Assembly: GCA_963783355.1 (NCBI GenBank)
Contig: CAWANF010000012.1
Location: 62,001 to 126,000, forward strand
Length of the DNA stretch: 64,000 bases
Direction: 5' to 3'
From: CAWANF01 sp963783355
Lineage (GTDB): Bacteria; Bacteroidota; Rhodothermia; Balneolales; DATFMH01
The notes under the pieces were generated by a model. The model was not told the origin of the DNA. It did no database searches and worked only from the letters and a program-made list of their open reading frames with translations. The translations under genes were made by a program, and so were the position numbers. The stretch's first letter is position 1. Each line of letters starts with the position of its first letter. Positions 17,216 to 25,235 of this stretch are shown piece after piece.

Positions 17216-18143
17216 ATGAGCGACGACTTTTCCGATTCCGACTTACTGATTCATTCCTATCCAGAAGATCATAAATCCGGTTATGTGGCCATCGTTGGGA
17301 AACCGAATGCCGGTAAATCAACGCTTCTAAATGCGCTACTGGGCAGCAAGCTGTCGATTATCTCCAACAAGCCTCAAACAACACGTAACCGGGTGGTCGG
17401 TATTTTTTCGGAAGAAAAAGTTCAAATCATCTTTTTGGATACCCCGGGGCTCATTCATCCGAAATACAAGCTGCAGGAAGCCATGATGCAGCTGGCATCC
17501 GAAGCTCAGTATGATGCGGATATCATTCTTTACCTGATCGAAGCGACCGATAAAAATATTCCCGAATTTACGTTCGATCATTTAAAAGAATATGAAGAAA
17601 CCGGTCATTCTCGCCGTCAACAAAATGGATCTGATACCGGGCAAAGAAGCACTCCCATTGGTAGAAAAACTGTCCGGGATGTATCCTTTTGATGTGATTC
17701 TGCCCATTTCAGCGCTGAAGAACAGGGGCCTGGACGAATTAAAAAAACAAATTATCGATCGTCTGCCCAAGGGGCCACCATTTTATCCGAAAGATCAAAT
17801 CAGTGAACATCCCGAGCGATTCTTTGTCTCAGAACTGATCCGGGAACAGTTATTCCTCCAGTATCAGCAGGAAATACCCTATTCCTGTGCCATCTCCATT
17901 ATTCAATATACTGAAGGGGCCGACCGGGACATCATCGATGCCGATATCGTAGTTAATCGTGATTCCCAAAAGGGCATCATCATTGGAAAAGGTGGAAAAG
18001 CGCTGAAAAAGCTCGGTATCGAAGCAAGGAAATCTATTGAAGGTTTTATGGGGAAGAAAATCAGGCTGAATTTATTTGTGAAGGTACGTCCCAAGTGGCG
18101 GGATAAAGATTCTTTTTTAAAAAATTTCGGCTATAAATCGTAG
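17216..18143 (+). pseudogene. era: era, ribosome-assembly GTPase, interrupted by a frameshift
   Basis: The first frame carries the G1 motif GKPNAGKSTLLNALLG, switch sequence KPQTTRN and G3 DTPGLIHP, and ends at 17692 in unrelated residues. The second frame opens at ATG 17592 with KKPVILAVNKMDLIPG (G4 NKMD) and runs through the KH domain (GIIIGKGGKALKKLGIEAR) to 18143. Dropping one base near 17587 (TTA AAA then AAT ATG AAG) joins them into a normal Era of about 308 residues. Era binds 16S rRNA and helps 30S maturation and is usually essential. A sequencing error, or separate translation of the second part from its own ATG, are therefore both possible. A TAA lies just before that ATG in its frame. 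Confidence 0.88.
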
Positions 18144-18177
18144 ATGAAAACGATTTAATGTTTTTTTTACAATTTAT

Positions 18178-18209
18178 TTTGCATTGATTTTAATTTTACT
18201 ATAAATTTG
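18178..18209 (+). promoter_or_regulatory. Bacteroidota-type promoter of the metY leader
   Basis: TTTG (18178-18181) and TAAATTTG (18202-18209) are separated by 20 bp, matching the TTTG / TAnnTTTG primary sigma consensus of Bacteroidota. Transcription would begin around 18216, about 35 nt before the leader-peptide ATG. A second TAGTTTTG at 18217-18224 lacks a good -33 partner. Confidence 0.55.
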
Positions 18210-18250
18210 GTCAATATAGTTTTGTGAGATTTGAAACAAGCGAATTTTAT

Positions 18251-18346
18251 ATGAAAAACATGTACCCGAATAATATTATGACAATCATGCAAGCGTGTTG
18301 CTGTTGTATGTGTATGCACATGCGTTGTCTCAAGGGTACGGTTTAA
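18251..18346 (+). CDS. Cys/Met-rich leader peptide of the metY operon (31 codons)
   Basis: A short frame from ATG 18251 to TAA 18344-18346 encodes 31 residues with six Cys and seven Met, including four Cys codons in a row (18296-18307) followed by Met-Cys-Met. It is followed at once by a rho-independent terminator (18374-18406) and lies upstream of sulfur amino acid genes. This is the layout of a ribosome-mediated attenuation leader. The stop codon is 8 nt past CTCAAGGG (18329-18336), which can pair with the left arm of the terminator. A ribosome finishing the peptide would hide that sequence; one stalled at the Cys codons would leave it free. No Shine-Dalgarno sequence is evident. Translation and regulation are inference. 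Confidence 0.65.
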   Translation: MKNMYPNNIMTIMQACCCCMCMHMRCLKGTV

Positions 18347-18373
18347 AAGATTTTTTTATTTTCGATTTTGACT

Positions 18374-18406
18374 AAGCCCTTCGAGATAACCTCGCAGGGC
18401 TTTTTT
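18374..18406 (+). terminator. Attenuator terminator following the leader peptide
   Basis: AAGCCCT (18374-18380) pairs with AGGGCTT (18396-18402) and inner CGAG (18382-18385) with CTCG (18391-18394), around loop ATAAC with one T/C mismatch. Six T residues (18401-18406) follow. The competing antiterminator is CTCAAGGG (18329-18336) with CCCTT-c-GAG (18377-18385). A further alternative pairs GTACCC (18262-18267) with GGGTAC (18334-18339). Confidence 0.75.
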
Positions 18407-18432
18407 GTTCCTTGATTTAACTGTTAAGAGTA

Positions 18433-18555
18433 CTCTTATCAAGAAAGGCAGAGGGAACAGGCCCTGTGAAGCCTTAGCAACCGCTCCGATATATTCGGGG
18501 GCCAGGTGCTAAATCCTGCTCGAACCGGTTTAATGGTATACGAGAAAGATGAGAG
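18433..18555 (+). promoter_or_regulatory. SAM-I (S-box) riboswitch upstream of metY
   Basis: The conserved S-box core is readable: CTCTTATCAAGA at the 5' side, GGCAGAGGGA, GGCCC, GAAGCC, TAGCAACC, GGTGCTAAATCCTGC and GAAAGATGAGAG at the 3' side. P1 is CTCTTATC (18433-18440) with GATGAGAG (18548-18555), 8 bp. It binds S-adenosylmethionine; when SAM is high, P1 forms and the downstream terminator folds, shutting off metY and the genes behind it. Confidence 0.93.
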
Positions 18556-18580
18556 AAGATGGCCTTTATTTTTTATACAA

Positions 18581-18617
18581 AAGCCTCTTCCGATCATCTT
18601 TCGGAAGAGGCTTTTTT
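18581..18617 (+). terminator. Riboswitch-controlled intrinsic terminator
   Basis: A 13-bp perfect stem, AAGCCTCTTCCGA (18581-18593) with TCGGAAGAGGCTT (18601-18613), is followed by a run of T to 18617. The antiterminator is explicit: GAAAGATGA (18544-18552, overlapping the 3' strand of P1) is an exact complement of TCATCTTTC (18594-18602, the loop and first bases of the right stem). P1 and antiterminator exclude each other. Confidence 0.92.
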
Positions 18618-18729
18618 GTTATGTATCAATGGGTTCCAAACGGAACGATTTTTTTAATCAATAAACGGCAATGAACATCCAGGCACGGGAATGCCGGACG
18701 TTCGAATCAAAATAAGGAGAAAACGAACA

Positions 18730-20058
18730 ATGAGTGAAGAAAATTCTCGAAATTACAGGTTTGAAACCCTGCAGTTGCATGCAGGTCAAAAGCCGGATTC
18801 GGAAACGAACTCACGCGCTGTACCTATTTACCAAACGACCTCATACGTATTTAATGATACTGATCATGCCGCTAATCTCTTTGGTTTAAAAGAGTTTGGC
18901 AACATCTATACACGGATTATGAATCCGACAGCCGCGGTATTTGAAGAACGTATTGCTGCTCTCGAAGGCGGTGTTGGCGCTTTAGCGACAGCTTCAGGAA
19001 TGTCGGCAGAATTTCTTGCCCTGACCACTATTGTTGAAGCGGGACAAAACATTGTTTCCACCAGCCATCTTTATGGCGGAACATACAACCTGTTCAAAAA
19101 TACATTCCCGAGATTGGGTATCACCACTAAATTTGTTGAAGGTGATGATGAGCCAGAAGCGTTTGAAGCATTAATAGATGATAATACAAGAGCAATATAT
19201 GTTGAAACGATTGGTAATCCGAAACTCAACATTGTAGACTTTGATGCCATTTCCGAAGTCGCACATAAACATAACATTCCATTAGTAGTCGACAATACTT
19301 TTGGTGCCGGTGGTTATCTGGTTCAGCCCATCAAACACGGTGCCGATATCGTCGTTCACTCTGCTACAAAATGGATTGGCGGACACGGCACAAGCATCGG
19401 CGGTGTGATTGTCGATTCCGGCAAGTTCAACTGGGCCAACGGAAAATTCCCGGTTTTCACCGAACCAAGCCCTAGCTATCACGGCTTAAAATTCTGGGAA
19501 GTGTTTGGTGCTGACGGACCGTTCGGAAACATCGCCTTCATCATTCGCGCCCGTGTTGAACAATTGCGTGATATTGGTGCTGCTGCCAGCCCGTTCAATA
19601 CGTTCCTGCTCCTGCAAGGACTCGAAACTCTTTCATTACGTGTGGATCGCCATAATGAAAATGCCGCTAAACTGGCTGAATGGCTCAGCAATCATGAGCA
19701 AGTCGAATGGGTTTGGTATCCCGGATTAAGCAGTCATCCGGATCATGAACGCGCCAAAAAATATCTCAGAAAAGATCATTTTGGTTCCATGTTAGCTTTT
19801 GGTATCAAAGGCGGACTCGAAGCTGGTAAAACGTTTATTAATAATACCGAACTTTCCAGCCACCTTGCCAATGTCGGTGATGCCAAAACCCTTATTATTC
19901 ACCCTGCTTCTACTACTCACGAACAATTGAGTGATGAAGATCAAAAAAGTTCGGGTGTAACAAAAGATATGATTCGTGTTTCTGTTGGTATCGAGCATAT
20001 CGACGATATCATCGAAGATTTTGAACATGCTTTTGAAAGCATCCCCGTTAATGCATAA
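18730..20058 (+). CDS. metY: O-acetylhomoserine aminocarboxypropyltransferase (O-acetylhomoserine sulfhydrylase)
   Basis: I start at ATG 18730 (442 residues), which has AAGGAG about 10 nt upstream. The in-frame ATG at 18691 has none. This PLP enzyme of the Cys/Met metabolism family has FETLQLHAGQKPD at the N-terminus, GNIYTRIMNPTAAVFEERIA near residue 60, VVDNTFGAGGYLVQP and the PLP lysine in HSATKWIGGHGTSIGG near residue 210. The long FGxxGxL-type central region and total length favour MetY over MetB/MetC. It makes homocysteine directly from O-acetylhomoserine and sulfide. It is the first gene of the metY-osmC-metX-thrA unit under the two leader controls. Confidence 0.95.
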   Translation: MSEENSRNYRFETLQLHAGQKPDSETNSRAVPIYQTTSYVFNDTDHAANLFGLKEFGNIYTRIMNPTAAVFEERIAALEGGVGALATASGMSAEFLALTTIVEAGQNIVSTSHLYGGTYNLFKNTFPRLGITTKFVEGDDEPEAFEALIDDNTRAIYVETIGNPKLNIVDFDAISEVAHKHNIPLVVDNTFGAGGYLVQPIKHGADIVVHSATKWIGGHGTSIGGVIVDSGKFNWANGKFPVFTEPSPSYHGLKFWEVFGADGPFGNIAFIIRARVEQLRDIGAAASPFNTFLLLQGLETLSLRVDRHNENAAKLAEWLSNHEQVEWVWYPGLSSHPDHERAKKYLRKDHFGSMLAFGIKGGLEAGKTFINNTELSSHLANVGDAKTLIIHPASTTHEQLSDEDQKSSGVTKDMIRVSVGIEHIDDIIEDFEHAFESIPVNA

Positions 20059-20073
20059 ACCATACAGGAGTGA

Positions 20074-20622
20074 ATGGTGAGTATAGAATCGGCAAATACA
20101 GAAACTGAAAACGAGTTCATTATCAATGCTGTCGGTAAGCTGGCAACACAAATTCAAGCGAATCCAAAAGCTGCTATCATGGAGCCTTCTGTTCGTTCGG
20201 AACTAACAGAAGGACTCAAAGCAACCGTATCCATCCGCAATTTTGAATTAACGGTCGACGAACCGGATGTTTTGGGTGGAACGAATAAAGGCCCTAATCC
20301 GGTTGAATTGGTTCTCGGCGCCCTTGCAACCTGCAAGCAGATCGTTGTGAAAGCGTATGCCGTAAGCCTCGGAATACAGGTTAATTCCGTTAAGGTACAT
20401 ACAACCGGCAAACTGGATTTGAAAGGCTTCCTGAATCTGGATGAACAAACCAGAGCGGGGTTTAATGAAGTGAATTATCATATCGTAATCGAAACACCGG
20501 AAACCAACAGTGAAAAGCTCGAACAGCTTCGGGCTTTGACGGAATCTAAGTGCCCGGTTCACGATATCATTCAAAATCCCGTGGATCTTAACGGATCCAT
20601 TCAATTCGCTAACCCGAATTGA
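20074..20622 (+). CDS. OsmC/Ohr-family protein inside the methionine operon
   Basis: A 182-residue protein beginning ATG 20074, with CAGGAG at the right distance. From residue 40 it has the OsmC pattern: a beta-rich stretch (ATVSIRNFELTVDEPDV), then GGTNKGPNPVELVLGALATCKQIVV with one peroxidatic-type Cys, and a second conserved Cys in LTESKCPVHDIIQN. OsmC/Ohr proteins are thiol peroxidases that reduce organic hydroperoxides, though some bind other ligands. It lies 15 bp after metY and before metX, an unusual place that suggests a job in sulfur metabolism, for example handling reactive sulfur or protecting MetY. That role is inference. Confidence 0.88.
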   Translation: MVSIESANTETENEFIINAVGKLATQIQANPKAAIMEPSVRSELTEGLKATVSIRNFELTVDEPDVLGGTNKGPNPVELVLGALATCKQIVVKAYAVSLGIQVNSVKVHTTGKLDLKGFLNLDEQTRAGFNEVNYHIVIETPETNSEKLEQLRALTESKCPVHDIIQNPVDLNGSIQFANPN

Positions 20623-20717
20623 AATATGTATCGGCAAAACGCGTTCAGATACGGCACTGAGTATTAACAGGTGTCGTATCTGATTTTGATTTAACAACAA
20701 TATTTATTGATTAAAGC

Positions 20718-21773
20718 ATGGATAACAATTCACTGATATTGAAATTCAATCGTCCATTTACCACGGAATCGGGCTTCACTTTTCCGGAATCTCAAATTGC
20801 GTATCGTTCCTGGGGAAAATTGAATAAAAATCGTGATAATGTTATTCTCATTTGCCATGCTTTAACCGGAAACCAACATGCCGACGAATGGTTTCACGGA
20901 TTCTTCAAAGATCAGCAACTCTTTGATCTCTCACATCATTTTGTTATATGCGCCAATGTGTTAGGAAGCAGTTACGGTTCTACAGGGCCTCAATCTATAA
21001 ATCCGGAAACAGGCAAACCTTACCAGGGTGATTTTCCTGTTGTTTCCATCCGCGACATGGTTCGCTTTCTTCAGCAATTGTTGGATCATCTCAAAATCAA
21101 TAAAATCCAACTGGCGATTGGCGGATCTATGGGCGGCATGCAGGTTCTGGAATTATCGGTCATGGACAAGCGTCTGCAGTCGATGATTTTACTCGGCATG
21201 GATAAAGCTCATTCAGCCTGGGCTATCGGCTTAAGTGAAACACAACGGCAAGCTATTTATGCCGATCCCAACTGGAACAATGGATTTTATTCCGCTGATA
21301 ATCCACCTCGCCAGGGACTGGCAACCGCACGCATGATTGCTATGCTCAGTTATCGAACTTCTCAATCTTTCGAGCAGCGATTTGGGCGTAAAGTTCAAGA
21401 TGAATCGAACCTGTTTCAAATTGAATCGTACCTGAATTACCAGGGCCAGAAACTGGTTAATCGTTTTGACGCCGTCAGTTATATTCGTCTGACGCAGGCG
21501 ATGGATACCCATGATGTCGCCCGCGGACGCGGAACTTATGAAGAAGTGCTGGGAAATGTTGCAGCACCAGCATTGATTATCGGAATTGATTCAGACATTC
21601 TTTACCCGACGAACGAACAACGGGAACTGGCATCACTGTTACCTAATGCCGATTACTCAGAACTGCAATCAACCCTGGGACACGATGCTTTTCTGCTGGA
21701 ATTTAGCCAGATGCAACAAATTTTCGATCCATTTTTACAAAAAACAAATTTCAAAATTACTGTTAACAGTTAA
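20718..21773 (+). CDS. metX: Homoserine O-acetyltransferase
   Basis: A 351-residue alpha/beta hydrolase-fold protein. It has the MetX N-terminal pattern (YRSWGKLN, VILICHALTGNQHADEWF), an oxyanion region LGSSYGSTGPQSINPETGKP, and the nucleophile elbow GGSMGGMQVLE near residue 135. The catalytic Asp lies in GIDSDILYPTNEQ and the His in LGHDAFLLE near the end. It acetylates homoserine with acetyl-CoA to supply MetY. Some family members use succinyl-CoA, and the sequence alone cannot settle the acyl donor. The gene is followed after 10 bp by thrA. Confidence 0.93.
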   Translation: MDNNSLILKFNRPFTTESGFTFPESQIAYRSWGKLNKNRDNVILICHALTGNQHADEWFHGFFKDQQLFDLSHHFVICANVLGSSYGSTGPQSINPETGKPYQGDFPVVSIRDMVRFLQQLLDHLKINKIQLAIGGSMGGMQVLELSVMDKRLQSMILLGMDKAHSAWAIGLSETQRQAIYADPNWNNGFYSADNPPRQGLATARMIAMLSYRTSQSFEQRFGRKVQDESNLFQIESYLNYQGQKLVNRFDAVSYIRLTQAMDTHDVARGRGTYEEVLGNVAAPALIIGIDSDILYPTNEQRELASLLPNADYSELQSTLGHDAFLLEFSQMQQIFDPFLQKTNFKITVNS

Positions 21774-21783
21774 TTATCCGGAA

Positions 21784-24231
21784 ATGATACAAGTACTTAA
21801 ATTCGGCGGAAGTTCACTCGCAACTTCCGAAAGAATCAAAAATGCAGCTTCCATCGTTAAAAAGAAGCTGGATGAAACACACCTGGCTGTTGTCGTCTCG
21901 GCATTGGGGGGCGTCACGGATGAATTACTTGCCATTATGGAATTAGCCGGTTCCGGTAACCTCGATTGGGAAGCCAGGTTTTCGAACCTGGAAGAGCACC
22001 ATATCAATACAGCCCTGGAAAGCGTCGGCACTGAAAAACTCAAAACACTGGTCGAGCAGTTCAATGATCTTTTTACTGAACTGAAACGAGACCTAAATGA
22101 AATTCACCAGGCAGGAACACTGAATCCGCAAAAAAAGGATCTGGTTCTGTCTTATGGTGAACGTTTATCGAGCCGTCTCTTTTCTTCTGTTTTAATTGAT
22201 CACGGCATGAAATCTCATTCCTACGATTCATTTCATTTTATTAGAACGGACGATCATTTCGGCAATGCCAATGTCGATACTGAAGCTTCAACCAAATTAA
22301 TTCGTGAATATTTGCATCCGGTCAATGGATCCATTCCAGTGATCACAGGCTTTATAGGATCGACTCCCGGCAATGAAATTACCACACTCGGACGTTCAGG
22401 ATCCGATTATTCCGCCGGTATTATCGGAAAAGCCTTAGGTGCCAAAATTGTTGAGATTTGGACCGATGTCAGTGGTGTTTTCACCACCGATCCCAATATG
22501 GCGAACACAGCACTGCCTATTTCACGCTTATCCTATGCCGAAATGACGGAAATGGCTCATTTTGGAGCAAAAGTGTTGCATCCGCGTACGGTGTTGCCTC
22601 TTCAGAAACTGAATATTCCGATCAGCATAAAAAATACTTTTGAACCGGATGCCGAAGGAACACTCATCACCAACGACAGCGCTCCTTCGCTTGGCTCTAT
22701 CCGCTCTGTTTCACTTAAGAGCAATTGCTCTTTAATCAATCTCAAAAGTCGTGGCCTATCTACGATTTTCGGATTGTTATCACGTGCCCTCACGGCGCTT
22801 GAGCAAGCAGGAATTGCCATCTTATTTAACGCCACGACTTCCAGCGAACTGGGAATCTCACTGGTTATTCCGGAAGGACAGGGGAAGCAGGGACAACGGA
22901 TTTTAAAAGCTATTTTCCGTTCGGAAATTGAGGCTTTAGAACTGGAAGAACCGGAATTACAGGAAAACCTGAGTATGGTCACAGTTATTGGTGAAAAACT
23001 CCGGAACGACAGCTACCTGACCGGAACGATTATGTCGGTATTGGGTGAAAATAATATCGTTCCCCTGGCCCATGCTAAGGAGATTGAAAACCGTCATTTT
23101 TCATTCATTGTTCCAACTATCACTTCAATTAAAGCCATTCGTTTGATAAATGAACATTTTTGCGTGGCTACCGATCGGATTCGGCTCTTTGTCGCCGGAC
23201 TTGGAACGATCGGCGGGGAACTGCTAAAACAACTGGCGGATTTGAAGGATACTAAAATTGATTACAGCATTATCGGTGCCTGCAACACGCAGAACATGAT
23301 TTGGGATCCCAATGGCATTGATCCTCTTGAAGTTCCAAAACGCCTGGAAAACGGAGACATCACCGACTGGCAGCTGATCATCGATAAATTAATAAACGAA
23401 TATTCTTATCGAACCATTTTTATCGATGCTACCGGACATCATTCCGTAGCGCGACAATACAAGAAATTACTGAGCAGTGGTGTGAATATCACGACTCCCA
23501 GTAAACTGGCCAACACCTTTGAACAGGATTATTTCGATGAGTTAATGCACCTGAGCAGAAATACAAACGCATTCTTTAAATACGAAACTACGGTTGGAGC
23601 AGGCTTACCCGTAATACAAACAATTGACGATTTGATTGCTTCGGGTGACAAGATTGAAATGATTACCGGCGCGGTTTCCGGAACAATGACCTATTTATTC
23701 AATGAACTGGAAAAGGGCGAATCGTTCAGTAAATGTATCCGGAAAGCGAAAGAACAAGGATATACGGAACCGGATCCACGTGATGACCTGTTTGGAGAAG
23801 ATGTGGTTCGCAAGTTTCTGACCTTAGCCCGCACCTCCGGATATCGGCTGGAACGCGCCGATCTTGAAGTCGAATCATTGGTCCCTGATGATTTAAAAGA
23901 TGTTTCTGTCGAAGAATTTCTGGAAGGGATCAAAGATTATGATGAATATTGGGACAAACGTGTACACGATGCGCTCAAAGAAGGCAAAGTACTTCGTTAT
24001 ATTGGTACGCTCAAAGAAGGGAAGATCAAAGTCGGCGTACAGCTGGTTCCGAAAAGTTCACCTTTAGGTTCATTAGCCGGAACGGATAATCAGTTTGCGT
24101 TTTATACTCGCCGCTACAACAAATACCCGCTTATTATCCAGGGGCCGGGAGCCGGACGTGAGGTCACAGCAGCCGGGTTACTTTCCGATATTCAGAAAAT
24201 CGCCCAAAACGTAATTAAGCCATCTTATTAA
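21784..24231 (+). CDS. thrA: Bifunctional aspartate kinase / homoserine dehydrogenase
   Basis: I start at ATG 21784 (815 residues, MIQVLKFGGSSLATSERIKN), where the kinase domain begins. The frame is open upstream inside metX but that part is out of frame with metX and meaningless. Domains in order: aspartokinase (1-290, with KFGGSSLA and ITGFIGSTPGNEITTLGRSG), ACT-type regulatory region (310-460), and homoserine dehydrogenase (460-815, with VAGLGTIGGELLKQL, TPSKLANTFEQDYF and the EYxxVGAGLP-like YETTVGAGLPVIQT). It commits aspartate to homoserine and thus to methionine and threonine. ACT domains usually give feedback inhibition by threonine. Confidence 0.95.
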   Translation: MIQVLKFGGSSLATSERIKNAASIVKKKLDETHLAVVVSALGGVTDELLAIMELAGSGNLDWEARFSNLEEHHINTALESVGTEKLKTLVEQFNDLFTELKRDLNEIHQAGTLNPQKKDLVLSYGERLSSRLFSSVLIDHGMKSHSYDSFHFIRTDDHFGNANVDTEASTKLIREYLHPVNGSIPVITGFIGSTPGNEITTLGRSGSDYSAGIIGKALGAKIVEIWTDVSGVFTTDPNMANTALPISRLSYAEMTEMAHFGAKVLHPRTVLPLQKLNIPISIKNTFEPDAEGTLITNDSAPSLGSIRSVSLKSNCSLINLKSRGLSTIFGLLSRALTALEQAGIAILFNATTSSELGISLVIPEGQGKQGQRILKAIFRSEIEALELEEPELQENLSMVTVIGEKLRNDSYLTGTIMSVLGENNIVPLAHAKEIENRHFSFIVPTITSIKAIRLINEHFCVATDRIRLFVAGLGTIGGELLKQLADLKDTKIDYSIIGACNTQNMIWDPNGIDPLEVPKRLENGDITDWQLIIDKLINEYSYRTIFIDATGHHSVARQYKKLLSSGVNITTPSKLANTFEQDYFDELMHLSRNTNAFFKYETTVGAGLPVIQTIDDLIASGDKIEMITGAVSGTMTYLFNELEKGESFSKCIRKAKEQGYTEPDPRDDLFGEDVVRKFLTLARTSGYRLERADLEVESLVPDDLKDVSVEEFLEGIKDYDEYWDKRVHDALKEGKVLRYIGTLKEGKIKVGVQLVPKSSPLGSLAGTDNQFAFYTRRYNKYPLIIQGPGAGREVTAAGLLSDIQKIAQNVIKPSY

Positions 24232-24690
24232 AAAAACGTTTACTGGTATTTTCAACTCAACCTGTTGAAAATACCAGATACGGAGCACGAAAAACGGAGT
24301 ACGCTTGTCTCACTTTTAAAATGGGCACGTAACCGGTATTATAATTACCAATGAATTCTGTGATTTTATTTTAACACTCAGCTCTCAACTCTTCTTGTGC
24401 CTCAAAGTAATTTAAACTACAAGCCGTTTTCTATACACGTTTTATTTTTTTAGTCTGATTCTTATCTCCCATTTTCAACCACACACATCAAAACTCTTAA
24501 ATCCACCACTTTTCACCACGAGATTTGACCGCCCCCCGGCGATACACATATTTCGCATATATTCATAACTAAGTACTAAAATAACAAATACTTAAATATT
24601 GTACTTGTGCATTCTCCCATACACATGGCCTAAAGTATTGAAAAAAATCCACCTTATTTAAATTCTTTTCTTGACAAAATCCTTTACTTT
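24232..24690. other. Intergenic region between thrA and the dcw promoter
   Basis: About 460 bp without a gene. A 14-bp perfect stem-loop lies at 24243-24277 (CTGGTATTTTCAAC pairing with GTTGAAAATACCAG, 7-nt loop), just after the thrA stop. It has an A-run before it and no T-run after it, so it would be a better terminator on the minus strand. The rest is AT-rich and featureless apart from the promoter and MraZ box that follow. Confidence 0.45.
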
Positions 24691-24691
24691 C

Positions 24692-24726
24692 GGGTACTTT
24701 GTGGTATAAAGTGGGTAGTTGTGGGT
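24692..24726 (+). promoter_or_regulatory. MraZ operator (TGGGN direct repeats) in front of mraZ
   Basis: TGGTA (24702), TGGGT (24712) and TGGGT (24722) recur exactly every 10 bp, with a weaker GGGTA at 24692. Direct TGGGN repeats separated by 5 bp are the known binding site of MraZ, which represses its own dcw cluster. A -10-like TATAAA (24705-24710) overlaps the repeats, consistent with repression. Confidence 0.75.
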
Positions 24727-24776
24727 GAAAATCCCATGACCTCCCTAATGTTCATCTAAAACCAAAATACCAACAG

Positions 24777-25235
24777 TTGTCAAGCTTCAAAGGCCAATAT
24801 GAGCATTCGGTCGATAACAAAGGCCGGGTCAGTTTTCCTGCAAAGCTGCGGAAGAGTGTAAATCCGCAAGCCGAAGAGCGTTTTACGATTCTTCGGGGAC
24901 AGGAGAACTGCCTGTATTTGTATCCGAATGACGAGTGGTCGGTTGTTGAAGATAATTTGTCGAAAATAAATTCTTTTACCAAAGAGGGGCGAACCGTCAA
25001 AAGAAATTTTCTTCGTTTTGCTGAAGACCTCGGACTCGACAACCAAAACAGGCTTGCTTTGCCTCCCGGATTGACGGAGTGGGCAAAGATAACAACAAAG
25101 GTAGTTTTTCTGGGAAGTGGTGAACGCATAGAACTCTGGGCACCTGAAGTTCTGGATGAGGAAGATCAAAATCTGAGTCCGGAAGTGTATCAGCAGTTAT
25201 TTGAAAAAGTAATGGGTGATTCGGAAAAAGAATGA
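24777..25235 (+). CDS. mraZ: Transcriptional regulator MraZ
   Basis: A 152-residue protein starting at a TTG codon (24777). No ATG is available in frame upstream, and the family N-terminus (FKGQYEHSVDNKGRVSFPAKL) follows within three residues. MraZ has two tandem AbrB-like domains, seen as the first D-x-KGR motif and a second copy, LGLDNQNRLALPPGLTEWAK, near residue 85. It forms ring-like oligomers that bind TGGGN repeats and represses the division and cell wall cluster; such repeats lie 50-85 bp upstream. The gene overlaps rsmH by 4 bp. Confidence 0.93.
   Translation: MSSFKGQYEHSVDNKGRVSFPAKLRKSVNPQAEERFTILRGQENCLYLYPNDEWSVVEDNLSKINSFTKEGRTVKRNFLRFAEDLGLDNQNRLALPPGLTEWAKITTKVVFLGSGERIELWAPEVLDEEDQNLSPEVYQQLFEKVMGDSEKE

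Noticed and set aside
17575..17600. TTTAAAA before the era break as a programmed -1 frameshift site
   Set aside because: A -1 slip there leads to TGA after four codons. The Era C-terminal half is in the +1 frame, so a -1 site cannot explain it.
21586..21783. Extended N-terminus of ThrA inside metX
   Set aside because: The kinase domain starts at the Met at 21784; the upstream residues are metX in a shifted frame.
24243..24277. Perfect 14-bp stem-loop after thrA as its terminator
   Set aside because: No T-run follows on the plus strand; the A-run precedes the stem. It is recorded in the intergenic entry only.
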